DNA of 64,000 bases from Scilla litardierei (GCA_030789695.1 CM061142.1:354987486-355051485); one strand, 5' to 3'. Shown: positions 43,503 to 53,900, counted from the first letter of the stretch. Numbers and translations: made by a program. Notes: generated from the letters alone by a model not told the origin.

Positions 43503-44348
43503 TTACTAAAACCTGTCACGCCCTGCTTCCCAAAACTATGGAGGTGAAGCATGACTAAGGCCCGCTTAGGCCGGAGCCGTGAGGCTCGGACCCAATAAGC
43601 GTCTGTGTGGTACTCCAAGACGAAGGAACAGGTTCCTGCAGAAAAGTACGGAACAAAAAAAGAACAGAAAAGGAAACATTCATTTTTATTCCAAACAAAT
43701 ATCCAGAAAGTACTGAGAGTCTAAACAAAAAGCCTGACACGGCTACAACAACTAAAAGTAAACTACTGGTGCAAGCACCCAACCTAGACAGAAAGAAGTA
43801 AACGGTGCTACGCATCCCAACCTAGTAAGCAGGAAAACTCTGGAACAGCAACAATGAGGAGCCTCTACCTCTGGTCCTCCTCAGGCATGTACTCTGGGTC
43901 GACGTACTCGGGCTCCACGTACTCTGGCAAGTCTGCCTCGTCAACGTACTCTGGCTCGACACCTGACGTACAGCACCCAAGAGAAAAGGAACTGTACGTC
44001 AGGTAAAGTCTACACAGAAATGTTAGACTCTACTGCAAGTGTATTTAAATTAAAACAACGATTTACTGGTTGATTAACATGCAGGGGCTATAACATGGCA
44101 TTTAAAGAAAGTAAACGGAGCAGGAAAAATAAACGCGTCAAGCAGTAGCCGTAGCGTGTGCTACCAACTACGGGACTAACCTAAATGGGTCAAGACAAGA
44201 AGCGACAAGACGAGACAAGACGAGACAAGACAAGACACAACCAGACATGTGTGACTCGAAGGGTTCACGCCTTACGGTTCGAGGGGGATCAGACCCTCTC
44301 CCCGTGTGCACGCTCAACCCTACCCCAACCCCAGTGCTCAAGACAAGA

Positions 44349-44716
44349 CAAGTCCGAACAAGGGATCACTCGGAGAGTGCCCTATTGCCCGCATGCTGTG
44401 TATCTATATAAGGGATCACTTGGAGAGTGCCCTATTGCCCGCAGGCTGTGTATCAGTACAAGGGATCACTCACCCACTGGTGAGTGCCCTATTGCCCGCA
44501 GGCTGTGCATCAGTACAAGGGATCACTCACCCACTGGTGAGTGCCCTATTGCCCGCACGCTATGCATCAGTACAAGGGATCACTCACCCACTGGTGAGTG
44601 CCCTATTGCCCACAGGCTGTACAAGGGATCACTCGGAGAGTGCCCTATTGCCCGCAGGTTGTGCATCAGTACAAGGGATCACTCGGAGAGTGCCCTATTG
44701 CCCGCAGGCTGTGCAT
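44349..44716. repeat. Tandem 50/57-bp repeats, element C right LTR
   Basis: Seven units, three of the long-hairpin form, against six units in the left LTR. Confidence 0.88.
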
Positions 44717-44813
44717 GACAAGACACGACATGATGAGACATGGATGTTTCTTCTAGGGGGTCTACACGCACGCACACACAAGAAAACCCTAAGGTGTCAA
44801 AAGTTGTTGTTGT

Positions 44814-44840
44814 GCTTAGACTTCGTCGTCAAGTCTAAGC
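44814..44840 (-). promoter_or_regulatory. Leader hairpin I, element C right LTR
   Basis: Ten-nt perfect arms GCTTAGACTT and AAGTCTAAGC enclose CGTCGTC (GACGACG in sense). The stem sequence is unlike A and E while the loop is kept apart from one A/G change. Confidence 0.75.
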
Positions 44841-46665
44841 TGTCAAGGGGTGTCCCGTACGCTATCATTTCACGTCCGGTTCTCTTTGTTCACATTTTAA
44901 TAGTTCTAAAAGTCTAAGGCCTAAACACGGCCGAAGGTACAAGTGAGTACACTTGCCTGCGATGGCGAGTGTGTCGTCCGTCCGGAGCATCCCGTCCAAG
45001 TGTCGCGTCTGCGGTAGTCCGTCTGAAACTGGATCACGGCGACGGTGTCAGGTCGCGTTTTCAACAAATCCTATTAGGGTTTGTTTTAAAATTGTCGAGA
45101 CTCCCCTAACAGTCAAAAAGTCACGTTTTGATGTTTTGTTCAATCTAGATCGACGTCTACCCTATATGCACAAAAAAATTGTCCGATCGTGTGGGCAACG
45201 TTTTATAGATGCTGAAAATAAATTTAGTTCAAGTTGACCAATTTAGTTTAGGTTTTGATTTTAACTATGGTATGGGTTTGCTACGCGTTCGGGGGACCAA
45301 CCTCTCTGGTGTTTGACGTAGAACGGAAGTAGAGTTTGAATGGTGGGATCTCCTTGTCATCTACGGCATCTCAGCTACGGGTAGTGTAGCCAGAAAAGTT
45401 CTGACAGCGAACTGGAAGTGAGGGTAGCGAGCGGGGATTTGCGGACAGCGAAGACGAGCCCGGTAGCGGTCCGTAAGAGGTGTAGGCGGCGTCGAGGGGC
45501 CGCTGAACAATGATCAAGGAGAACAACGGCCAAGGGGGCCCAAACAGTGAGCAACGGAGGTGAAACATCGATACGACATCTCTGGAACACGGCCGTGGGC
45601 TGTCCGACCTAGGGGGCTGCCGTCGGGGGGGGGTGTGTCTTACCATCGAGCGGTGGCGGAAAATAGCAGCAGCAACCGGCGGCTGCTGCTGTCACTGCTA
45701 CGCGAGGGAACATCCCGACGAGGGCTTTTGGTTATAAGGGCGGTGCTGGGAGCAGCGGTAGCGGTGGCGGGGGTCTCGCAGGCGGTCGGAGGCGGGCTGT
45801 GCGGCTGTCGGGAAGGCGGGCGACGGTCGGAAATCGCAGCAGCACGGGCTGCTATTCGTTACTGCTGCTGCAAAAAGAAGCCCGCGGGAGGTGGAAACAG
45901 CAACGCAGGCGGTGGCAGGGTTTGAAGGTGGTCGGAGCATCGGCGGGTAGGCGGTCGGAGACGAGGGCAACACCGGCGATGGGGTTGAGAACGAGGGAGG
46001 GAGAGAGTTGCGAGGGGGGATGTGTTTTGCTCGGGGAAAGAATTTTCGTGGCGGCTGAAGGAGAACGAAACCCTAGCCTAGGTCATACGTGAATAGGTTG
46101 TGTTAGGGTTTTAAAAAAAGAATTAATTGCTAAAGGGTTATCAGATATAGGTTAATATGGTGAGGGGTATAGAGATGTAAGAAGTGGAAATAGGGTGAAA
46201 GGAAGGTGCAAATATAAGATGAAATATCAACCCTTTGATACGCATGAGACAAAGGAGGGATTGGTTAAGATCAGATTACAATTTGAAATTCAAATGATTA
46301 AAGCTAATCAAGGGTTGGAATTTATTTAGGGGATAACTCCTACTAGTGGCATCGGAAAAATAATCTGAAAATGCCGGGATGATCGTGGAGACGAGAAGTA
46401 CATGGCTACGGGGTTCGATCGCGTGCTACACCTAACAAAAGTTATTGAAAAATCGGGAACTGAGTATTGAGGCCAAAAGACCAAAACGCCCTTCCATTCA
46501 AAGCTGTTTTGCGAGAAAACGAGCCATGAAATGACGTTCCCAAAAATTACTATAAAATTCTACACTTCCATACGGTCACAACGGCATATCACATCATATA
46601 TATCAAAACAAGGAAAGAGTCAAATAAAATACGTGCACAAAAAAGTACGTGCACGTGAGTTAATA

Positions 46666-48620
46666 ATGGAGAGCGCTATTGACGGAGAGGGTGATTCCGG
46701 CGATCCAATTAGGGCGGACGGTGTGACGGTGTTGGTCGCCGATCTTCATGCTACGGAAGGCAAAGTACATTCTACAGATTCAGTTAGGGGGAGGGCGAGT
46801 GCTTCAGGTCTGGGGAACCTAGGGTTCTTGCGCTCAGGAGAAGATGGGCCTCGATTAACCAATCTCGGATCTAGAGTAGGATCACAGTCGGGAGAGGGTG
46901 TTCACAATAAAGATGTAGAGGATGTAGGGGATGGCGGGCATGTGGTGCAAAGACGACCGATGGCTAAGGGACCTTCTGTGATCCCTCGGACTGGCGCTGC
47001 GCCAAATAAGAAGTGGCGGCCGGTCAATTATGGGGCTTTCCCTCGGAGGCCGCTGGCTGGGCCACAACCGCAGCAACTGAGACATGAACGTAACCTGTTT
47101 GCAAAATTGCCTTAGAGGCCTGTCATCAATGTTAAGACTTCGGGTGCCAAGCTTTCGTGGGTTGATGTATGCGCAAATCGGTGCACGTATGGGGCGTCAT
47201 TGGGCATGTCCCACGTTCCGCCAAAGACTAGGGAGGATGGAACAATCTGTGCCAGGTTCCCAGGGGACCTTGTTCAGAGGGGAGCGGAAAATTGGAGAAA
47301 CACGCTGGTGGGCTACGTTTTGGGTGATATACCCTACTATAGTAAAATAGTTGCTTGGGTGGAGAGATTGTGGAAGCCTAAAATGAAGATTCAAATATAT
47401 AGTAAGGAGAATGGATTTTTCTACTTCAGATTCGAATCTCAAGTGGAGTGTAATTGGGTTTTGTCTGGAGGGCCTTGGCTATTTGTTGGCCGACTTGTCG
47501 TTCTCAATAGATGGAGTCTTGATTTGAAGTATGACCGAGATATCCTCTCTTTGATCCCCATCTGGGTACAGCTGTATGGTGTTCTGCTCTACATGTGGAA
47601 CTTGGAGGGCCTAAATATCATCTCCTCTGTGCTAGGTAAGCCTATTTGCCTTGATCGAGCTATGACTTATTTAGAGAGAATCTCATATGCTCGCTGCCTC
47701 ATAGAAGTAGATGCTTCCACCCCGCTTGTTTCATCCTTTGAAGTGGAGATGGATGATGGGTCGATAGTGATTATTGACACTAAATTTGAAGGAGAACTGC
47801 CTCAGTGTAGTCGTTGTGTTTGTTTTGGACACACGGATGAACAGTGCCCCGCAATGAAAAAGCTCCCTTCAATCCAAGAAGTTGAGACTGACGATGTCCA
47901 ATGCAACAATGATAACACTGTTCCATCACAAAATGAGAATTCTGCTATTACACAAACTGAAAAGGGGACCATTGTTAGGGTGTCCAATATTTCTATTTCT
48001 GGTGGAAATTCTCCTGAGCTACTGAATGTTTGCACAGTTATAAATAATGGCCAAGGATCTGTTGTTACTCCAGACAAGGAAGGGAAAGGGGACGACCAAC
48101 CTGATTCTATTGATGGGGCTGGGAGTAATGCCGCATCTAATATGGGCCTTCTGGATGCCATTAGCAAATGTAAGACCAATGCGTCTATTTTTTCAGGAAA
48201 TACGGGGCCTGTTGAGCAATTGAGAGGGGGTCGTAGTTTCTCAGGCCCTAGTGATCAGGTCGTGGGACCTTTACGGCCTGTGCAAGCTGCGCTCACTGAG
48301 GGCATGCTCAACCCTTCAGCTGCTAAGCAATGCACAAATCCAACTAAGATTAATGTGGTAGAAGTCAGCGATGAGGTAGATATTGGCAGGGTACAAGCCG
48401 TGGCCTCTATGCTGTTTGAGGACAGTAATGAGGTAGACATTGACAGATTGCCTGAGGGCTTAACAATTGATAACCCCGAGTGGGAGATGGAGGTGGAGGA
48501 CCATCTTCGACGCAAGGCAGACATCAAAGCTGGGAAGAAGAAATTGGTTCCGAGTAGTTCGGCTACTAGAAGAAGTACCAGGTCACAGGTGACCACGACA
48601 ACCCAATATTTATTAATGTC
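46666..48620 (+). pseudogene. LINE ORF1, DUF4283/zinc-knuckle protein
   Basis: From the ATG at 46666 the frame is open except for one TAG at 47113-47115. It has a Gly/Asp-rich N-terminal region, then a DUF4283-like domain (about 47300-47700, with VAWVERLWKPKMKIQIYS and GGPWLFVGRLVVL). A zinc knuckle CSRCVCFGHTDEQC follows near 47800, then a variable acidic tail. Such proteins bind LINE RNA in the RNP. The frame runs without a stop into the endonuclease of ORF2, which is unusual since the two ORFs are normally separate. Confidence 0.82.
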
Positions 48621-49840
48621 TATATTTTTTTGGAATACCAGGGGTCTCAATAATCAGGTTCGACAGAAGGACCAGAGGAATAGGATTAACTGAATAAAAC
48701 TGTCTGCTATTAATCTCTTAGAGACTAAGCTCAAGGCTCCATCCGACGGTAATAAAAAGGGGATTCCTAAGGGTTGGTACTCCCTTGATAACTCTGATCA
48801 TGCGCTGGGAGGACGGATCATTATGGGGTTTAACCCCGCTATTTGGAAGAATACTACATTGACGTGCTCTGATCAGCACATTTTGGTCACTTGTATGAAT
48901 ATTGGAGGGTTTACTTGTGTCATCACGGGTGTGTATGGGCGTAATACTTTGTTGGAAAGAAAAGAACTGTGGAAAAGAATAGAAGACGATATTGCTTTAA
49001 TTGGAAATGATGCATGGCTAGTGGGAGGGGATTTTAATAGTGTCCACTTCACTAAGGACAAGGTTGGTGGCAGAAAGCTAGATGAGTCTATGGTCTAAGA
49101 CTTCAGTGACTGCGTGAGCAGGTGTGCACTTCAGGAGCTGAAAAGCATGGGAAACAAATTAAGCTGGTGTAATAATCGGATGGGAAAAGACCGTATAGCA
49201 GCACAACTTGATCGAGTTTGTTGCAACTCTACTTGGGTTCATATGCTACCGGAAACTTTTACAGAATATCTGGATCCTTCAACAAGTGACCACTCTCCTA
49301 TTGTGGTGAATCTTCACTCCCAAGTTCTCTCTGACCCTAAGCCTTTCAAATTTTTTAACTATTGGTTTTGGTGAATAAATGTAGGAGGGAGTTTGAGGAA
49401 ATCCATTATGATCCTGGCATACATTCATCCATTACTCTCCAGCGCAAAGAGCAACATCTACTGAAGGAACTTTTCAAAGCTATGAAGCTGGAAGAAGGAA
49501 TGTTTAGGCAAAAGAGCAGGCATGACTGGCTTACCCTGGGAGACAAGAATACCAAGTTTTTCTATACTGCTATGAAGTCTAGGATCTACCGCAACAATCT
49601 TAATCATCTTGTTGACAGGGATGGGGGCCGAAACCTTGTTCATGATTAATTGAAAAAGAAAGCACCCACCTTTTTTGAAGAGTTATACAACCAGAATCAC
49701 TACCGGTCCTCCTTTCAGAAACTGGTTCCGAAACGCATATTAACTAAGGGTGCTTCAGATTGGCTAAGTAGGAGGGTATCAGATGAGGAGATCAAAACTG
49801 TAGTTTTTCATATTAGACCGGATAAGTCCCCTGGACCAGA
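48617..49840 (+). pseudogene. LINE ORF2, endonuclease and start of RT
   Basis: Starts MSIFFWNTRGLNN, the usual beginning of plant L1 ORF2. The AP-type endonuclease shows LLETKL, LVGGDFNSV and the active-site SDHSPIVV. The linker with WLTLGDKNTKFFY leads to the first RT motif PDKSPGPD at the gap edge. The frame is broken by TGA at 48691-48693, TAA at 49096-49098, TGA with a shift near 49372, and TAA at 49647-49649. RT itself lies in the 500-N gap. Confidence 0.88.
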
Positions 49841-50340
49841 NNNNNNNNNNNNNNNNNNNNNNNNNNNNNNNNNNNNNNNNNNNNNNNNNNNNNNNNNNNN
49901 NNNNNNNNNNNNNNNNNNNNNNNNNNNNNNNNNNNNNNNNNNNNNNNNNNNNNNNNNNNNNNNNNNNNNNNNNNNNNNNNNNNNNNNNNNNNNNNNNNNN
50001 NNNNNNNNNNNNNNNNNNNNNNNNNNNNNNNNNNNNNNNNNNNNNNNNNNNNNNNNNNNNNNNNNNNNNNNNNNNNNNNNNNNNNNNNNNNNNNNNNNNN
50101 NNNNNNNNNNNNNNNNNNNNNNNNNNNNNNNNNNNNNNNNNNNNNNNNNNNNNNNNNNNNNNNNNNNNNNNNNNNNNNNNNNNNNNNNNNNNNNNNNNNN
50201 NNNNNNNNNNNNNNNNNNNNNNNNNNNNNNNNNNNNNNNNNNNNNNNNNNNNNNNNNNNNNNNNNNNNNNNNNNNNNNNNNNNNNNNNNNNNNNNNNNNN
50301 NNNNNNNNNNNNNNNNNNNNNNNNNNNNNNNNNNNNNNNN
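49841..50340. other. Assembly gap, 500 N
   Basis: Exactly 500 N, so the true size is probably unknown. It hides the LINE 3' end, any remainder of element C and its flanks, and most of the SIRE-type LTR. Confidence 0.98.
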
Positions 50341-50527
50341 AACGGCGCAAGAGCTTCAACGAAGCTTTAGGCATGAATACGAGCTTTGAGAAGTGTTGAG
50401 ATGTCGCTTTGATTGTTCTCGTGAATTTGGCGACGATCTCCAATACTGTGCTCACAAATTGTTAGTTCATGAATTATTTATGTTTGCTCATCATCAAAAC
50501 CAAATCCGGGGAGTCCAATATTCAACA
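50341..50527 (-). repeat. 3' LTR edge of the SIRE-type Copia element
   Basis: The minus strand starts TGTTGAATATTGGACTCC at 50527. It continues into the gap. The edge is similar to 1-121. Confidence 0.8.
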
Positions 50528-50540
50528 TTCTCCCCCTTTT
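50528..50540 (-). promoter_or_regulatory. Polypurine tract of the SIRE-type element
   Basis: The minus strand reads AAAAAGGGGGAGAA directly before the LTR. A second, similar AAAGGGGGAGAG lies about 285 bp inward (50813-50825). Confidence 0.75.
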
Positions 50541-51489
50541 TGGTGAGACAAACCAACATAAATAATAATCAAAAATAATGATTCAAATGTAAAATACTTA
50601 CTCCCACTGCATTGATGACACGTTAATTCCAAAATGAATATATATAAATTGCATCAATCAGACGAGTAAGATATATAACGAGAATCGATTTTTGAAATAT
50701 CGGATTTTGAAAAATCCTTATATATATCTTAACTCCCCTTGAATATAACACATCAAGTTAGATTCTTGGAAATTGAGTTAAATTTTCATTTGACCTATTT
50801 ATTTTCATTATCTCTCCCCCTTTGGCATTATCCCAAAAATGGGGGGCATACAACGACAACAACTAGGAAATGGAAAATCCAACATCGGGAGTCGTAGACA
50901 ATGACGATGGACCTAACTGACAACAAGGGAAAAGTGTTGAAATGAAATCAAGGTGTGCCAAATTGTCCATTATCAAAAAGCGATAATTAAAATCATCAAA
51001 AATACCAATTTTTATTCATTTCATGAATAAAGAAACATACTCTTCAATATTCAATATTCTTGGTTAAATTGGTGCATGGAAAACACTTCTATACAATTAT
51101 AGAATTTCAATATATTTAACCAAGTTTTTCAAGCGACGAATGACGAATTCACATGTCAAATGTATTGAATGAAAATTAAATGTGCACGACGAAATAATAC
51201 AAAGAGAAGATCGATGTATATTTATATAAAAACATCAAGAGTACATCCAAAAAAGATATCGACTACATCAAATGCAACATACCATGCATGTCAACATAAA
51301 AAAGAAATACATCATACATCATCGATACACCATCATCAATCATCCAAAGTACATCAAAATACAACACCGACATCCATAAAACCAAAATACATCAAATTCA
51401 ACACTCAAACTCCAGCCCATCCTAACCCAAAACACTCTCAGAAGGTGTATCATCCAAAAAGAGCAGTGGAGAGTCCTCGAAATAGACGA
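50541..51489 (-). other. 3' untranslated region of the SIRE-type element
   Basis: About 0.95 kb between the third ORF and the polypurine tract. It holds the second GGGGGAGA tract and a GGGGGG-bearing stretch near 50840. No other gene seen. Confidence 0.7.
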
Positions 51490-53204
51490 TCACGAGGAAG
51501 TGGCAGGATCTGCAGTCTCCGGAGGTCCAGTCGAGGGAGTGGACTCAGGCTCTGCAGGGAGGAGAGGCGTGTGAACAGAAGGGATCTTCGGGGCAGGGGT
51601 GGAGACATCGACGACCGGTTCAACGGCTGGGGTCTCAACAGGAACAACATCAGGCACAACAGGAGCAGGGTCGCCAGCAGGAGCAGCAACAGACTCAGAA
51701 GGCTGAACCACTGGTGCAGAAGTCTCAGGAGCACCGGAAGAGGTGCCAGCATCAGGAGCAGAGGTGGTAGCAGCAGCAGTAGTGGCCTCATCGCCACAAG
51801 CCAAGGAGGTGACAAGATCATCAATATCCTCATCGTCCATCTCCTCATCCTCAGAAACGGAAGGAGGAAGCTCAATGCCCATCAAACGAGCCATACGGCA
51901 GACGACCTCCTCGGTACGAGCCAAACGCGACTCGTGCCGACGAAGCAGCCGGACGACATCATCAAGAGAGGCGGAGGGAGGAGGGACTGAAGCAGCTGAG
52001 GGAGGAGGAACTGAAGCAGCTGAGGGAGTGGCCTGAGATGCAGAAGGTGTCGACCGCTGCACGTGACGGAGTGCCGCAAGAGATTTCTTAACGGCCGTTG
52101 CGTTCAGAGGAGGACCAAGGGGACGCTCATCATCAGGGGGCAAGGGAACACCGAATCGACGAAATACCAAGGTCAGGAGACATGGATATGGGATATGCAC
52201 AGATTTAGTGGTCTTGCGAATACACTCGAAAGAATCCATCTTATCGAGTATAATGCGAGCCCAATTAATCTCGCTACCCATAAACAAAGCATAAATCAAT
52301 TTCAAAAACGGCTGAGATGGAAGAGATGAAGATCCATACTTGGGAAGAAGGCATGATTTCAAGATCAGGTTAATCACCCAAGCATTCGGCTTGAATGATT
52401 TCGAAGGTACTCCTATGAATGCAGGGGGGATAACCTGGAAGATTTTTCCTCGGGTCCGCTGATCGAGGGAAGAGATATCATCGACAGAGATGTCAGAAGG
52501 GAGGAGGCCACACGACGAGCAACCTATCAACTCCCCCAAGATTTCTGCCGTGAGGACTATAGGAGTCCCCAAAACAGAAGTCTCGATGGAGTGAGACTCA
52601 TCGTACTGGCCCCGGACACGATTGGCATAGAATAATTTGACCAGGCGAGGATATGGTCTGGGGTTCACCTTGAGGTCATATCTAAGATAGTCCAATAGGC
52701 CACTATAGGAGAGAAGATCCGCAAGGCCAAGAAAATCAGAAAACTGAACGTAATGCTCTAACAGCAGTGGGCAGTGCTCTATACGGTTGTACGCAGCGAG
52801 ACACTGAGGGTCGTCGCGGCACAACGATATGTCTACACCGCCGACTGGCATAGGAGCTTTACCCTTAGCCTTACGGGACATAGGAGGAGGTGGAGGAGGG
52901 GGTGGAGTAGGAGCTTTCTCGGGATGTTCAGGAGTGTATTCGTCATCGGAATCATCCTCTGAAACACTATCTGAACGCTCACCGGGAGGAGTGGGTGCGC
53001 GAAACTTTTTAGGTTTAGGTTTAGGCTTGGACAATTGGCCGGCAGGTTTAGGCTTGGACGTCCTCTTCCTCTTCAACGGAGTTGAAGACGAAGAGGGGGT
53101 CGAGTGGTCTTGGCCCTACGCTTGGGAGGGGTCGAAGCGGTAGCACCCTCTACGGTCATAGGGGATGCCCCAGAAGAGGTAATCGGGATTCTCGTTCGTG
53201 CCAT
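51490..53204 (-). pseudogene. Third ORF of SIRE-type element, plant retrotransposon env-position protein
   Basis: From the ATG at 53204 (MARTRIPITSSG) the frame shifts by one base in a C5 run near 53096-53102, then runs open for about 528 codons to 51490. The central domain with RPYPRLVKLFYAN resembles the plant transposon protein family annotated as PF20167 (from memory). The flanks are low-complexity: a Lys/Pro-rich basic N-terminus, an acidic patch, a poly-Pro run, and an Ala/Pro/Thr-rich C-terminus. I see no clear signal peptide or membrane helix. It sits where some sireviruses have an env-like ORF; its role is unknown. Confidence 0.75.
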
Positions 53205-53589
53205 GATCGCGTCACAACAAGTACAACCAAGCGACGAGATAAGATCAAAGACACTAAGCACAAACACTAGATCCTAACACACAAGCCCTAAGAATGAAAA
53301 TCGAAACCCTAGCTCAAACCCTAGAAGATGAAAACAAGATCAAGATCAAACCCTAGGGTAGGAAAACGACCTTGGAGGAGGAGGGAGATACCTAGGGGAG
53401 TGGTCGATGGCGTCGGACGGCAGAGATGGCCGGAAATTTGGCCGGAGTCGACGGGAAGATGAAGAGGCTCGAACGGGGTTTAGGGGTTTTTCGAGCTGGA
53501 GGAGAGAAGAATACCGACTAAAACACAAAATAGTTGGATGGAAGTGATGTAAGTCGGTCGAGAATGCGAAAAGACGTGTTTGCCCTAAC
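53205..53589 (-). promoter_or_regulatory. Leader-like region upstream of the third ORF
   Basis: The minus strand is pyrimidine-rich, with TTCTTCTCTCCTCC and repeated CTAGGGTTT motifs, like a plant 5' untranslated leader. It lies between the ACCGAC array and the ATG. No convincing TATA box is seen. A separate promoter or a splice acceptor for the third ORF is possible. Confidence 0.4.
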
Positions 53590-53900
53590 GCACTTAGTCG
53601 GTCACAGTTCAAACACTGACCGACTAGATTAAGATCTAGTCGGTCGGTCAATGAGCTTGAACCGACTAAGTCGAAACAGAGGCAAACAGAAATTTCTATG
53701 GCTAGAGTTAGTCGGTCACAGTATAATCACTGACCGACTAGTTTTCAATCTAGTCGGTCGATAAGAGTACTATGACCGACTAAAAGAAGTAAATGATAAT
53801 AGAAAGTTAAAGCTTGAACTAGTCGGTCTGAGTTCACTAGCTGACCGACTAGATGAGCATCTAGTCGGTTGGCTGATAAACTGAAACCGACTAGAAGAGT
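53590..53900. repeat. Array of about 113-bp palindromic ACCGACTAG repeats, SIRE-type element
   Basis: Central palindromes start near 53618, 53732 and 53843 (spacing 114 and 111 bp), with arms GACCGACTAG and CTAGTCGGT and flanking AGTCGGTC and ACCGACTA copies. Together with two more copies at 53514-53560 I count about 15 ACCGAC/GTCGGT hexamers. Unit length and layout match the array in the element E LTR (2984-3490). Confidence 0.9.

Larger units (their letters stand above)
19932..46654 (-). mobile_element. Tekay-like Gypsy element C, nested host of B and A
   Basis: Left LTR 19932-23070 and right LTR 43514-about 46654 bracket degraded pol and gag on the minus strand. The internal part is split by element B (24029-41501). 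Without B it is only about 3 kb: the middle of gag, the RT core and the N-terminal integrase are deleted. LTR divergence is visibly higher than for A, B or D, so this is the oldest of the three nested layers. The right LTR lacks its last about 40 bp where the LINE begins. Confidence 0.85.
43514..46654 (-). repeat. 5' LTR of element C, truncated
   Basis: It matches 19932-23070 but stops about 40 bp short of the expected end, where the LINE starts. It contains an acidic frame copy (43865-43960), hairpin II (43961-44004), the GTAGC hairpin (44151-44164), seven tandem units (44349-44716) and an intact hairpin I (44814-44840). Confidence 0.85.
46655..49840 (+). mobile_element. L1-type LINE, 3' part in assembly gap
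   Basis: A non-LTR retrotransposon begins inside the end of the element C LTR and runs into the N gap. ORF1 and the endonuclease part of ORF2 are readable, and reverse transcriptase has just begun at the gap. Several stops and one frameshift make it inactive. The 3' end, poly(A) and target duplication are not visible. Confidence 0.85.

Noticed and set aside
51450..51875. Leu-rich frame overlapping the SIRE third ORF
   Set aside because: It lies in a shifted frame over Ala/Pro-rich low-complexity coding sequence.
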